Below are positions 31,411 through 40,691 of a stretch of DNA of 64,000 bases, one piece after another. The DNA is from Pseudomonas shirazensis. Its GTDB lineage: Bacteria; Pseudomonadota; Gammaproteobacteria; Pseudomonadales; Pseudomonadaceae. The stretch covers positions 1,067,001 through 1,131,000 of the forward strand of contig NZ_JABWRD020000001.1 in the NCBI RefSeq assembly GCF_014268785.2, read 5' to 3'. Position numbers and translations under genes: made by a program. The notes under the pieces are model-generated. The model saw only the letters and a program-made list of their open reading frames with translations. It was not told where the DNA came from and did not search any database. Numbering within the stretch: the stretch's first letter is position 1; every line of letters begins with the position of its first letter.

Positions 31411-33603
31411 TCACTCCTTGGAGGTATTGTCGGCAAGCGGCGTGGCGGCTGCGGGCTTGGCGCCGAAGCGCTGCCAGACACTGCCTTCGCTTTGCAGGTC
31501 GTGGGCGCGCTTGATCAGGTATTGGTGCACCTGTTCCACCTGCTCAGGCTTGAGCGCTTCGGCGAACGAAGGCATACCGTCCGGGATGCGCCCGCCATAG
31601 AGAATGCCGAGGAACATCTGGTGTTTTTCCGCGGTGAGCTTGCGCAGGTCCGGCAGCACGCCGCCGCTGACGGCATGGATGCCATGGCACTGCGAGCAGT
31701 TGCCGTCGTAAAGCGCAGCACCGGCGGCTACGGTTTTTTCGTCAGCAGTGAGCGCTGGCGGTTTCGGCGTGTCGGCCGGCGGTGGTGGCTCACGCAGGGT
31801 GGCGTTGCCGCCGATCTTGTAGGTCAGCACCTGGGCGAACGGCTGCACGCCGGCGCGCAGCGACAAGGCCCCGGCAAAGGTCGAGAACGCCCCGCCCCAG
31901 CCGGCCATGAAGGTCACGTATTGCTCGCCATCTACCGAATACGTGATCGGCGCAGCCATCACGCCGCTGGCAGCCGGTGATTCCCAGAGCTTTTTGCCAT
32001 CGTCGGCGGCGTAGGCGATCACCCGGCCATCGGCACTGCCCTCGAACACCAGGTTGCCCGCCGTGCTCAGGGTGCCGCCGTTGAAGATGGTGATATACGG
32101 CACTTCCCAGGCAGGCGCCTGCTTGACCGGGTCCCAGGCGATCAACTTGCCTGACCAGGTTTTGGCCATTTCCAGCAGGCCTTCCGGGCCTTCGGGCATC
32201 ATCCCGGTGCGCAGGCCGAGCTGGTACACGCTCTTGAACGGGTGACGCTTGGGCGCGTCCGGGATGTGCTCGTAGTAGGCCGACATGATGTGCGCCGGGA
32301 TGTACACCAACCCGGTGTTGGGGTTGTAGGACATCGGGTGCCAGTCATGTGCGCCCCAGAATGCCGGGGTCACCAGCTTGCGCTTGCCGTCCTTCCAGTA
32401 GGCAGCTGCCTCATCATCGACGATTGGCCGGCCGGTCTTCATGTCGATGCCCTTGGCCCAGTTGACCGGCACGATGTTCTTCGCCGAGAGCAACTCGCCG
32501 GTGGCGCGGTCGAGTACATAGAAGAAGCCGTTTTTCGGCGCCTGCATCAATACCTTCCGCTGTTTGCCGTTGATCGGCAGTTCGGCGAGGATCATGTGCT
32601 GGGTGGCCGTGAAGTCCCAGGCATCGCCCGGCGTGGTCTGGTAGTGCCAGGCGTATTCGCCGGTATCGGCATTGACCGCCACGATCGACGACAGGAACAG
32701 GTTGTCGCCCTTGGCCTGGCTGCGCCATTTCGGATCCCACAGCGAGCCGTTGCCGACGCCGATATAGAGCAAGTTCAGTTCTGGGTCATAGGCGAACGAA
32801 TCCCACGCCGTGCCACCGCCGCCCTGCTCGACAAAGGCATCGCCGTGCCAGGTCTTGCTGGCGATTTCCATCGCCTTGTCTTCAGGCGGCAGCTTGGGGT
32901 CGCCAGGCACGGTGAAGAAGCGCCAGGCCTGCTTGCCGGTTTCGGCATCATAGGCGGTGACGTAGCCACGCACGCCAAATTCGGCGCCGCCGTTGCCGAT
33001 CACCACCTTGCCATTGACCACACGCGGCGCGCCGGTGATGGTGTAGCTGCGTTTGTCGTCGCTGCGGGTGTCGACCGACCATACGCGCTTGCCGGTCTTT
33101 GCATCGATGGCCTCCAGGCGGCCATCGAGCACGCCGACATAGACCTTGCCCTGCCATACGGCTACGCCACGGTTGACCGCATCGCAGCAGGCTTCACCGG
33201 CCCGATGGCGATCGGACTGCGGATCGTACTTCCACAGCAGCTTGCCATTGCGTGCGTCCAGGGCATACACCACCGAAAATGGCCCTGTGGTGTACATCAC
33301 GCCGTCGACCACGATAGGCGTGGCCTCGACGCCGCGGTCCAGATCGAGCTTGTAGCTCCAGGCCAGGCCCAGTTGATTGACGTTGCCGTCGTTGATGGTG
33401 TTCAGCGGGCTGTAGCGCTGCTCATCGTAGGTACGGCCATGGCTCATCCAGTTGCCGGGTTCTTTGTCGGCGTCGATTATGCGCTTGCCATCGACCTCGG
33501 CGGCAAACGCCGGGGCCAGGCAAGCCAACGCCAGGACGGCGCAACCTGCGGTTCTCATCAAGGCACCCGGCATGGGCCGGCGGTGCGGACCTGATTGGGT
33601 CAT
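31411..33603 (-). CDS. PQQ-dependent quinohaemoprotein alcohol dehydrogenase (type II)
   Basis: 730 residues. Signal peptide (~1-35, ends AFAAE), an eight-bladed quinoprotein propeller with the adjacent-cysteine pair Cys139-Cys140 (GEACCDAVNRG) that stacks on PQQ, a GGGTAWDSF segment holding the likely catalytic Asp, and a C-terminal cytochrome c domain (CSQCH at ~636-640, Met ligand in GMPSF). Such soluble periplasmic enzymes oxidise primary alcohols and pass electrons to cytochromes or azurin. The ATG at 33603 has GGAG 9 nt upstream. A consensus sigma-54 promoter lies 60 nt upstream. Confidence 0.93.
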   Translation of the reverse strand: MTQSGPHRRPMPGALMRTAGCAVLALACLAPAFAAEVDGKRIIDADKEPGNWMSHGRTYDEQRYSPLNTINDGNVNQLGLAWSYKLDLDRGVEATPIVVDGVMYTTGPFSVVYALDARNGKLLWKYDPQSDRHRAGEACCDAVNRGVAVWQGKVYVGVLDGRLEAIDAKTGKRVWSVDTRSDDKRSYTITGAPRVVNGKVVIGNGGAEFGVRGYVTAYDAETGKQAWRFFTVPGDPKLPPEDKAMEIASKTWHGDAFVEQGGGGTAWDSFAYDPELNLLYIGVGNGSLWDPKWRSQAKGDNLFLSSIVAVNADTGEYAWHYQTTPGDAWDFTATQHMILAELPINGKQRKVLMQAPKNGFFYVLDRATGELLSAKNIVPVNWAKGIDMKTGRPIVDDEAAAYWKDGKRKLVTPAFWGAHDWHPMSYNPNTGLVYIPAHIMSAYYEHIPDAPKRHPFKSVYQLGLRTGMMPEGPEGLLEMAKTWSGKLIAWDPVKQAPAWEVPYITIFNGGTLSTAGNLVFEGSADGRVIAYAADDGKKLWESPAASGVMAAPITYSVDGEQYVTFMAGWGGAFSTFAGALSLRAGVQPFAQVLTYKIGGNATLREPPPPADTPKPPALTADEKTVAAGAALYDGNCSQCHGIHAVSGGVLPDLRKLTAEKHQMFLGILYGGRIPDGMPSFAEALKPEQVEQVHQYLIKRAHDLQSEGSVWQRFGAKPAAATPLADNTSKE

Positions 33604-33662
33604 CGGGGAATCTCCGTTCTTGTTATTGGCGACACCCAGGGAATGTGTCGTGAACAACAGGA

Positions 33663-33677
33663 GCAACGGCTGTGCCA
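33663..33677 (-). promoter_or_regulatory. Sigma-54 (-24/-12) promoter of the alcohol dehydrogenase operon
   Basis: On the minus strand the bases read TGGCAC-N5-TTGC, an exact match to the sigma-54 consensus, 60-75 nt upstream of the dehydrogenase ATG. An AcoR-type activator gene lies 3.7 kb away on the other side of the operon. Confidence 0.75.
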
Positions 33678-33798
33678 GCACCAGAGATACCACTGAAAGC
33701 CCCGTCGTAGAGAGCTTTGTCCACTGTCGAACGCAAGCCATCGAGCCTACGAGTCGCCGCAGTTTCGGCACACGTGGCGCAGGAATGGAACAGGTGTG

Positions 33799-34980
33799 TC
33801 AGTCCGGGAGAAGCTTCGATTGCAGGCTGCGAAGACGTCCCAGCAACAGACTCCCGATCAGCGCTGCAAGGACGAATGCCATCGCTAATGCCTGCAGCAA
33901 GTCCCCTTCTGCCAACGCGACCCCTGCGCTGCACAAGCCGCCAAGGGTAAATACCAGCGTGTTATTCAGAGCGGCTGCCGTCCCTGCAATCTCAGGGTGT
34001 AGGCTCAACGCCCAGGTAGTCGCGGCCGGGCGCACAATCGTTGTACCGGCACTGCAGACCACCATCGACAGCATGATTCCGGTGACGGTCAAATTCAGCA
34101 CGTACAGCCAGAGAAACAGCGACAACCCGGCGACGCCGATCAAAAGCAGCCCCAGTCTGATCTGTGCACTCACCTCGATGCGTTTGTTCAAGGCACTGGC
34201 GACCACGCCGCCAATGATATAAGCCGCACCGTAAGCAATGAATATCAGTGAAAAGGCGTAGTCGGTCATCCCCAGCAGATCCATGAACAGCAAGGGTGAC
34301 GTGACAATGAAAGAGAAGTGGCAGGCAAATGCCATTGCCGACAGCAGCGAATAGCTTATGAAGCGTCGATCCTTGAACAACGTGCGATAGCCGCTCCGTG
34401 GGGCGACAGGACGCGTAGCGTCTGTGAGCGAAACACTACACAGCAACACAGCTAACGCCGCGAGCACGACAAAGGCCTGAAAGCTGCCCTGCCAACCAAG
34501 CCACTGTTGCAAAAAACTGCCTGCCAGCGGTGATAGGGAGATAAACAAACCGCTGGCGGTAGTCAGCAAAATTCGCATCGAATTGCGCCGATGGTCGCTA
34601 TACAGGTCCTGAACCAGTGCATGGCTGAGTACAAAGCAACCGCATCCAGCGGCCTGCACCAAGCGGAACACCATAAAGGACGAAAAGTCCCAGGCATAAA
34701 TACAACCCACGGCACCTGACGCCGCCGTTATCAGTCCGACTAACAACAGGCGTTTACGGCCAAGGCGATCGGATAGCGGCCCGATCCAGCACTGCGACAG
34801 CGCGGCCCCAACGGCGAACAGGCTGATGGACCAGGCGATATCTGGGGTGGGCACCGAAAATTGTGAAGACAACGCTGGGAATGATGGAAGTATCACATCT
34901 AGTGGGAATATCCCCAGTAAGCTCATCAGTATCAGTACAGTAACTAACAGCCGATTTTCAGATGGTTGATCTTTAAGCAC
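33799..34980 (-). CDS. MFS multidrug-type exporter (Bcr/CflA-like)
   Basis: 393 residues with 12 hydrophobic helices. Landmarks of the drug:H+ antiporter-1 family: FPLDVILPSFPAL near the start, GPLSDRLGRKRLLL (motif A) and RLVQAAGCG (motif B). The GTG at 34980 was chosen because GAGG lies 6 nt upstream; a GTG at 34995 is the alternative. Its codon use is visibly richer in A and T than its neighbours, suggesting acquisition or weaker codon selection. Substrate unknown. Confidence 0.8.
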   Translation of the reverse strand: MLKDQPSENRLLVTVLILMSLLGIFPLDVILPSFPALSSQFSVPTPDIAWSISLFAVGAALSQCWIGPLSDRLGRKRLLLVGLITAASGAVGCIYAWDFSSFMVFRLVQAAGCGCFVLSHALVQDLYSDHRRNSMRILLTTASGLFISLSPLAGSFLQQWLGWQGSFQAFVVLAALAVLLCSVSLTDATRPVAPRSGYRTLFKDRRFISYSLLSAMAFACHFSFIVTSPLLFMDLLGMTDYAFSLIFIAYGAAYIIGGVVASALNKRIEVSAQIRLGLLLIGVAGLSLFLWLYVLNLTVTGIMLSMVVCSAGTTIVRPAATTWALSLHPEIAGTAAALNNTLVFTLGGLCSAGVALAEGDLLQALAMAFVLAALIGSLLLGRLRSLQSKLLPD

Positions 34981-35305
34981 TACGCACCTCAGCACTGCGA
35001 ATCAGCGGCATGGTTACTGGCGGATACTGCGTCTCCAGGCTGCATCAAGCATCGCTGTCTCGTTGTGCGCGTGGCAATAAGCACAGGCAGGAAAAAGATC
35101 CCATAGCGTTGTGAGGAATTTCGCTAACTATCAGCTGCGTATAAACATCATGTTGAGTATTTGAAAATGCTGTTGGCGCTGCGCGACACAACGCCGCGCA
35201 CATTTACAGGCAGGATCAGGCAACAACCCCGCTGTTTTGCCCTTTCAAACCCCACCGCTTGCCTGTAAAAAAGGTCATCCCCCTCCCCACTCAAGGACCT
35301 TCCCC
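34981..35305. other. 325-bp intergenic region with an inverted repeat
   Basis: Between the MFS gene and the divergent aldo/keto reductase gene. AT-rich around 35100-35170. It contains TTTACAGGCA (35203-35212) and its exact inverted copy TGCCTGTAAA (35260-35269), 47 bp apart, upstream of the reductase; a possible operator pair or remnant. No gene found. Confidence 0.45.
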
Positions 35306-36313
35306 ATGCTCTATCGCCCTCTTGGCCAAAGCGGCCTGCAGGTTTCAGCCCTGACCCTGGGCAGCATGATGTTCGGCGAGCAGACCAGCGCCGAGGATTC
35401 GCTGCGGATCATCGACAAGGCCTGGGATCAAGGCGTCAACTTTGTCGACACCGCCGACGTCTACAACGGCGGGCGCTCGGAGCAGATCGTTGGCGAGGCG
35501 GTGGCGCGCAAGCGGCAGGACTGGGTGGTTGCCTCCAAAGCGGGATTCGGTGCAGTGGACGGCTTGCCCAACCGCAGCGGGCTGTCGCGCAAGCATCTGT
35601 TCAATGCCATCGAAGCCAGCCTGACGCGTATGGGTACCGACTACCTGGATATCTACTACCTGCACCGCGAAGACCACAGCGTGCCGCTGGAAGAAACCGT
35701 GAGAGCCATCGGTGATCTGCTGCAACAGGGCAAGATCCGTTACTGGGGCGTGTCCAATTTCCGCGGCTGGCGCATCGCCGAGATCTGCAACGTGGCCGAG
35801 CGCCTGGGTGTGGCCAAGCCGGTTGTGAGCCAACCGCTGTACAACATCGTCAACCGCCAGGCCGAACCTGAACAGTTGACCGCTGCGGGTTATCACGGGC
35901 TCGGCGTGGTGCCGTTCAGCCCACTGGCACGCGGCGTGCTCAGCGGCAAGTACGCACCGGGTTCCGAGCCTGACGCTGGTAGCCGTGCCGGGCGCCAGGA
36001 CAAGCGCATCATGGAAGTGGAATGGCGTCAGGAGTCACTGACCATCGCGCGCAAGATCCAGGCCTACTGCGAGGGCAAAGGCGTCGGTATCGTCGAGTTC
36101 GCGATTGCCTGGGTGCTGAACAATCGCCTGGTCAGCTCGGCGATTGTCGGGCCGCGCACCGAAGCGCAGTGGGACACCTATGCCGGGGCACTGCAGGTGA
36201 AAATCACCGCCGAAGATGAAGCCTTCATCGATGCGCTGGTGACCCCAGGCCACGCCTCGACCCCAGGCTTCAACGATGTAGCCCACTTCGTCAGCGGCCG
36301 CCTGGCGCGTTAA
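35306..36313 (+). CDS. Aldo/keto reductase
   Basis: 335 residues forming a TIM-barrel AKR. The catalytic set is present: Asp and Tyr in FVDTADVYNGG, Lys in VASKAGF, and His in YYLHRED. C-terminal SSAIVGPRTEAQ binds NADPH. It reduces aldehydes or ketones; the natural substrate cannot be inferred. The ATG at 35306 has AAGGA upstream; the open frame before it has no protein-like pattern. Confidence 0.9.
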   Translation: MLYRPLGQSGLQVSALTLGSMMFGEQTSAEDSLRIIDKAWDQGVNFVDTADVYNGGRSEQIVGEAVARKRQDWVVASKAGFGAVDGLPNRSGLSRKHLFNAIEASLTRMGTDYLDIYYLHREDHSVPLEETVRAIGDLLQQGKIRYWGVSNFRGWRIAEICNVAERLGVAKPVVSQPLYNIVNRQAEPEQLTAAGYHGLGVVPFSPLARGVLSGKYAPGSEPDAGSRAGRQDKRIMEVEWRQESLTIARKIQAYCEGKGVGIVEFAIAWVLNNRLVSSAIVGPRTEAQWDTYAGALQVKITAEDEAFIDALVTPGHASTPGFNDVAHFVSGRLAR

Positions 36314-36342
36314 CGAGGCCACTCACCTGCCGCTGCCCCTGT

Positions 36343-36460
36343 AGCGGCCTTGTGTCGCGAAAGGCGCGCGCAGCGGGCCCAGACATCAGCTTCGCCGCCG
36401 ACATTGCCGGGCCAGCTCTGCTGGCCTTTCCGACCGGTCCGGCGCCCCGGCAAGGCCGCT
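36343..36460. repeat. REP/BIME-like palindromic intergenic repeat
   Basis: Arms AGCGGCCTTG (36343-36352) and CAAGGCCGCT (36451-36460) are exact inverted copies around a GC-rich core with TGTCGCGAAAGG next to the left arm. This wording is the familiar dispersed repeat of fluorescent pseudomonads. It fills most of the 216-bp space between the aldo/keto reductase and nahK and may help end transcription on both sides. Confidence 0.55.
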
Positions 36461-36529
36461 CCTTGTCCGCGTAAGTATTGGTGAATCTGGCACCCGGTAA
36501 ATTGCAGATGACTTGAAAGGCATTACGCG

Positions 36530-38773
36530 CTAACGGCCACTTGACGACCCAAGCAGGTGGCTGATCGCGGTCTTGAGCTTCATCGGCCGCACCGGTTTGT
36601 GCATCAGGGTGTGGCCGAGCAGGCGCACTTGCTGCTTGAGCTCGTTGCTGTAATTGGCGGTGATCATCAGCACCGGTATGGCCCGGTCGCGGCAGGCGTT
36701 GATCGCCGCTACCGCCTCGATGCCGGTGCGGTCATGGTCCAGGTGATAATCGGCGATCAACAGGTCGACTCGCGCCCGTGGCAGGGCGACCTGACGCTGC
36801 AGGTCCGCTTCACTGGCCGCCGTGGTGACCTTGCAGCCCCACTGTTCGAGCAAGCTGCGCATGCCGGCGCAGATCGCCCCGTCGTTATCCAGCACCCAGA
36901 TTCGCGCGCCCTGCAGCGATTGCAGGTGAGGCATGTCCTGCTGCAACGCTAAGCATTTGCTCACAGGGCGCTGGCAGCACGGGACTTCGACCGAGAATAC
37001 CGAACCTTTGCCGGGCACCGAGCGCAGCTGGATGGGATGCCCGAGGATACCGGCGATCTTGTCGACAATCGCCAGGCCCAGCCCCAGGCCGCGATCCTGG
37101 TCCGGCCGCTGCGCCTCACCACGTTTGAACTCCTGGAACACTTCGCGGCACTTGTCCGCTGCGATGCCGATGCCGGTATCCCACACCTCGATCAACACCT
37201 TGTCGCCGCGCCGCCTGCAACCGAGCACGATCCGCCCGCTGGGGGTGTAGCGTACGGCGTTGCTGAGCAGGTTGCGCAGGATCCGCGCCAATAGCTGCAT
37301 ATCACTGCGCACGCGCAAGCGGCTCGGCACGTAGTCAAGGCGCAAGCCCTCGCTGGCGGCGACGGTAGCGTGCTCGGCCGCGAGGTTGTCGAGCAGGTCG
37401 CTCAGGGCAAAACTGGCGACATCGGCGCGGATCACCCCGGCGTCGAGCTTGGAGATATCCACCAGCGTGCCGAGCAGGCTCTCGACGCCATCCAGGGCGT
37501 TGCTGACGTTCTGGATCAACGGGCCTGCGCCAGGCTGTTCGAGCAGGGCACTGGTAAACAGCCGGGCGGCATTCAGCGGCTGCAACAGGTCATGGCTGAC
37601 TGCGGCGAGAAATTTGGTTTTCGACAGCGTGGCCTGCTCGGCATCGGCCTTGGCATCGCGCAGGCTGGCTTCCATACGCCGGCGCTGGTTGATTTCGCCG
37701 AGCAATTGGCGATTGAGGCTGGTCAGTTCGGCGGTGCGCTCGTGCACGCGCAGTTCCAGGTGCTGATAGGCCTGATGCAGCGCTTCGGCATGGGCGTAGC
37801 GCTCGGTGATATCGGTGAAGGTGTTGACGAAACCGCCTGTGGGCAATGGATGCGTACGAATTTCCAGCATGCGCCCGTCGAACAGGCGCTGCTCCAACTC
37901 CGGCAGCGGCTGGCCGTGGTCGTCGCGGCTGGCGGGCGTCAGCAAGGCCAGCTCGCTGTCGGCAATTACGTCGGCAAACTGCCGATGGCTGGCAATCGGT
38001 GCCAGGCCGCTGACCTCGAGAAAGCGTCGGTTCCACAGCTCCAGCACGCCCTCGGCGTTGACCATGGCCAGCCCCTGCGACAGGTTGTCGACCGCCCGCT
38101 GCAGCAGGTACGACTTATGCGCCAGGGCCTGCTCGCGGCGGTGATTCTCACGCAGCTTGACCCGGGTGACATCAGTAAACAGCATCACCCGGCCACCGTC
38201 GCGGGTCGGCCGTTCGCTGACCTGCAACCAGCGCTCGTTGCGCAGCCGATACAACGGTTGCTCGTCGCTGCTGGCACGGGGTTCTTCGCGCAGCAGTTTG
38301 TGCATCAGGCGTTTCACCTCGACCAGCTGCATACCGCTGGCCACGCGCAACCGGCTGTTGGCCCAGAGCGCCTTGAAGCGCCGGTTGAACAGCACCACGC
38401 GCAGGTCGGCATCGAACAGCACGAACGCATCGGAAATACTCTCGATGGCATCCACCAGCCGCTGGTGGGCGGTTTCGGCGCGGTGATGCGCGTCGCTGAG
38501 CAACAGGTGGCTGGCCTTGAGTTCGACCAATACCTGGCTCAAGGCATCCGTGCGCTCGCGCACCTGCTCGGCCAGCACCACCGAGTGCTGGAACGCGGCA
38601 AAGGCATCGTCCGGCCGCGCCGCACCCGACTCCAGCCGCTCGATCAACGCTGCATTGATGCGCTTTAGCTTGTGGTTGTCGCGTTGCAGCTGGCTGATCT
38701 GCTCAGCTGGCGATGCGCTCGCGGGGCCGTCCGATGGCAACGCCGGTGAAGGTCTGGTTGATATGCATGCCAT
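36530..38773 (-). CDS. nahK: Hybrid sensor histidine kinase of the NahK type
   Basis: 747 residues. N-terminal coiled coil, two PAS-like segments (~100-220 and ~225-335), a coiled linker, HisKA with the phospho-acceptor His in AVSHDLLQPLNA, HATPase_c with N, G1 (WDTGIGI) and G2 (GLGLGLAI) boxes, and a C-terminal receiver with phospho-acceptor Asp in LIADYHLD and Lys in HKPVRP. In P. aeruginosa NahK partners the NO sensor NosP and feeds the HptB/biofilm pathway. The ATG at 38773 has GGGGAG 7 nt upstream and lies inside the nosP gene, giving a 71-nt overlap. Confidence 0.85.
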   Translation of the reverse strand: MACISTRPSPALPSDGPASASPAEQISQLQRDNHKLKRINAALIERLESGAARPDDAFAAFQHSVVLAEQVRERTDALSQVLVELKASHLLLSDAHHRAETAHQRLVDAIESISDAFVLFDADLRVVLFNRRFKALWANSRLRVASGMQLVEVKRLMHKLLREEPRASSDEQPLYRLRNERWLQVSERPTRDGGRVMLFTDVTRVKLRENHRREQALAHKSYLLQRAVDNLSQGLAMVNAEGVLELWNRRFLEVSGLAPIASHRQFADVIADSELALLTPASRDDHGQPLPELEQRLFDGRMLEIRTHPLPTGGFVNTFTDITERYAHAEALHQAYQHLELRVHERTAELTSLNRQLLGEINQRRRMEASLRDAKADAEQATLSKTKFLAAVSHDLLQPLNAARLFTSALLEQPGAGPLIQNVSNALDGVESLLGTLVDISKLDAGVIRADVASFALSDLLDNLAAEHATVAASEGLRLDYVPSRLRVRSDMQLLARILRNLLSNAVRYTPSGRIVLGCRRRGDKVLIEVWDTGIGIAADKCREVFQEFKRGEAQRPDQDRGLGLGLAIVDKIAGILGHPIQLRSVPGKGSVFSVEVPCCQRPVSKCLALQQDMPHLQSLQGARIWVLDNDGAICAGMRSLLEQWGCKVTTAASEADLQRQVALPRARVDLLIADYHLDHDRTGIEAVAAINACRDRAIPVLMITANYSNELKQQVRLLGHTLMHKPVRPMKLKTAISHLLGSSSGR

Positions 38774-39857
38774 TGAACTGCTCCCCATAGGTGTTGAAGC
38801 CCAGCACCTGCTGGCTGCGCAACAACGCGCTGACCTCAGCCACAGCAGCGCCCTCGCCCTCCAGCTCGAGGCGGCGCAGTACGCAGTCGCAGCCGATGGT
38901 CAGCAGCAACGGCCCGAGGCGCTGGCGCAGGCCCTCGAACAACGATTGCAGGTTGGCCAGCAGCGGACCGGGGCGCATTGCAGTGAGGACGATGCCGTTC
39001 TCCACCGCGCAATAGAAGCTCAGGCTGCCATCCTCATGTACCTGCTGAATGGCCCGCACGTAGTGGTTCTGGTTGATCCGCAGCGCCAGCGGGTGCGCCG
39101 CAAACAGCCGATGATCGAGCGCGCCCACGGGTACACCGATCAACTGGGCGTATTCAGCGGCTGCCGGCTCGGCGTTCAGCTCATAGACCCGGCGCAACTG
39201 ACGGTCAGCGCGGGTCACCACCAGTTTCTCGCTGCGCGGCTGAATGTGATCGGCGCTGAACACCTCGAACTCCAGCCAGGTATTGACCAGCAACAAAACC
39301 GCCGCACCGCTGTGGAAGGCACCGTTGTAATACACATGAGTGCGGCTGAGGTGATTGTCATCACCTGCCGAACCGCCGAACTGCGGGATATCGCCCAGCG
39401 CCGCTGCCAAGGCAGCCAGCACCACCTCTTCCCGGCTGGACAGGCCGTCGAACAGGGTCAAGGCAAAGCTGTGCGCCTTGATCGGTGCCAGGCTGTTGCG
39501 TCGGCAGTCTTCGACCAGCTGGGCAACCAGCGCCTGCGCGTCGAGCAGGCTGAAACCGGGTACCGCTTCCACGAGGCCCGCGGCGATGGAGAAGTAGCGC
39601 CGGTCGAAACCGACCGCGGTGATACAACCGCGCGCATAGCCCTCCGGGGTCAGTTCGCCGGCGCTGGTGCAGCCGGCCAGCCCCACCGCCGGAAATTGCG
39701 CCTGCAGAGCAGCCGCCAATGCCGGCAGATCGTATTCGGCAGAGCAGAAAAACAGCACAAAGCCTAGCTCGGCATGCCGCAGTTGATCAGCCAGCTCACC
39801 GGCTGCCTGAGTAGCGCAGGTAGCCCGCGACAGTGCGCTGAAGACGCCTTCGCTCAT
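38703..39857 (-). CDS. nosP: FIST-domain nitric oxide-sensing protein NosP
   Basis: 384 residues. N-terminal FIST domain (GCTSAGELTPEGY, GGSAGDD) and FIST_C domain in the C-terminal half, the layout of NosP. NosP binds haem and NO and controls the phosphorylation state of the kinase encoded just downstream. The gene ends within the first codons of the nahK gene, so expression is coupled. Haem ligand cannot be picked with confidence from the sequence alone. Confidence 0.85.
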   Translation of the reverse strand: MSEGVFSALSRATCATQAAGELADQLRHAELGFVLFFCSAEYDLPALAAALQAQFPAVGLAGCTSAGELTPEGYARGCITAVGFDRRYFSIAAGLVEAVPGFSLLDAQALVAQLVEDCRRNSLAPIKAHSFALTLFDGLSSREEVVLAALAAALGDIPQFGGSAGDDNHLSRTHVYYNGAFHSGAAVLLLVNTWLEFEVFSADHIQPRSEKLVVTRADRQLRRVYELNAEPAAAEYAQLIGVPVGALDHRLFAAHPLALRINQNHYVRAIQQVHEDGSLSFYCAVENGIVLTAMRPGPLLANLQSLFEGLRQRLGPLLLTIGCDCVLRRLELEGEGAAVAEVSALLRSQQVLGFNTYGEQFNGMHINQTFTGVAIGRPRERIAS

Positions 39858-39972
39858 AAGTCGATTTCCGAGAGAGATACAGCCATGGCCGCAGGATAGG
39901 CAAGCCTGCGGCTCAGCCGAATGCTACTTGGGTAGGGGGTCGGGGTGGCATTGGTTGTACGCGGCCCTCGCG

Positions 39973-40689
39973 CTAAATACCAAGGGCTGCGGCCAGACGT
40001 TGCAGGCCGGCGATAAGCGCCAGGTGCAGCGGATAGAACGCATAACCCCAGCGCCCTACCCGCGATACCTGCCAGCGTTCCTGACGCGCCAGCCACAGGC
40101 CTATTGGCAACGACATTGCTGCGGTGCTCAGGATGACCAGGGCGATGGGTTGCAACGGATGCGCACGTAACCAACTGTTGGTCACGTTGCCCGCCACCGC
40201 CAACGCACACGGCAGCAGCCAGCCGGCGCCGCCGTAGCGCCTGGCGATCAGTATCGCGGCGGGGAGCAGGACCCCAGGCAAGCCGTACATCAGGTGATCA
40301 CTGAACAGCGCTGCAGTCAGCGCAGCGCTCAAGCCGAGCAGGCAGGCCAGCGCCTGTCGATGGTGTATTGCCCAAGCCAGCAACAACCCGAGCGTCAGGG
40401 TCGGGATCACGTTTAGCGTCTGCGAACCGGTGTCCAGCCAGCGGTACGGGCCTTCGGACAGCACGCCAAATACCAGCAGCCAACCGAGATAGCGCGCCGC
40501 GCTGCGGCTGGGCCACATAGCCGGGTCGCTGCGCCCGACGTTGATTGCCAACGCCAGGCAGAACAACGGAAATGCCAGCCGGCCGATGACGAACAAGCCG
40601 TCGGCAGCTGGCCATAGGTAACGCAGGTGGTCGGCGACCATGGTCACGATCGCCGTCCACTTGACCAAATCCAGCCCGGCCGAGCGCAC
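39973..40689 (-). CDS. TraX family membrane protein
   Basis: 238 residues with about eight hydrophobic helices and the TraX pattern (DLVKWTAIVTMVADH at the start, FPLFCLALA, FSDHLMYG, YAFYPLHLALI at the end). TraX acetylates F-pilin in conjugation; chromosomal homologues are acyltransferase-like proteins of unknown role. I place the start at the GTG 40689, 2 nt after the stop of the upstream gene and with GGA 8 nt upstream; longer frames read into that gene. No conjugation gene is nearby. Confidence 0.75.
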   Translation of the reverse strand: MRSAGLDLVKWTAIVTMVADHLRYLWPAADGLFVIGRLAFPLFCLALAINVGRSDPAMWPSRSAARYLGWLLVFGVLSEGPYRWLDTGSQTLNVIPTLTLGLLLAWAIHHRQALACLLGLSAALTAALFSDHLMYGLPGVLLPAAILIARRYGGAGWLLPCALAVAGNVTNSWLRAHPLQPIALVILSTAAMSLPIGLWLARQERWQVSRVGRWGYAFYPLHLALIAGLQRLAAALGI

Positions 40690-40691
40690 AG

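Noticed and set aside
32242..33594. 450-codon frame opposite the PQQ alcohol dehydrogenase
   Set aside because: Antisense shadow; no domain pattern, and the dehydrogenase on the other strand has all its motifs.
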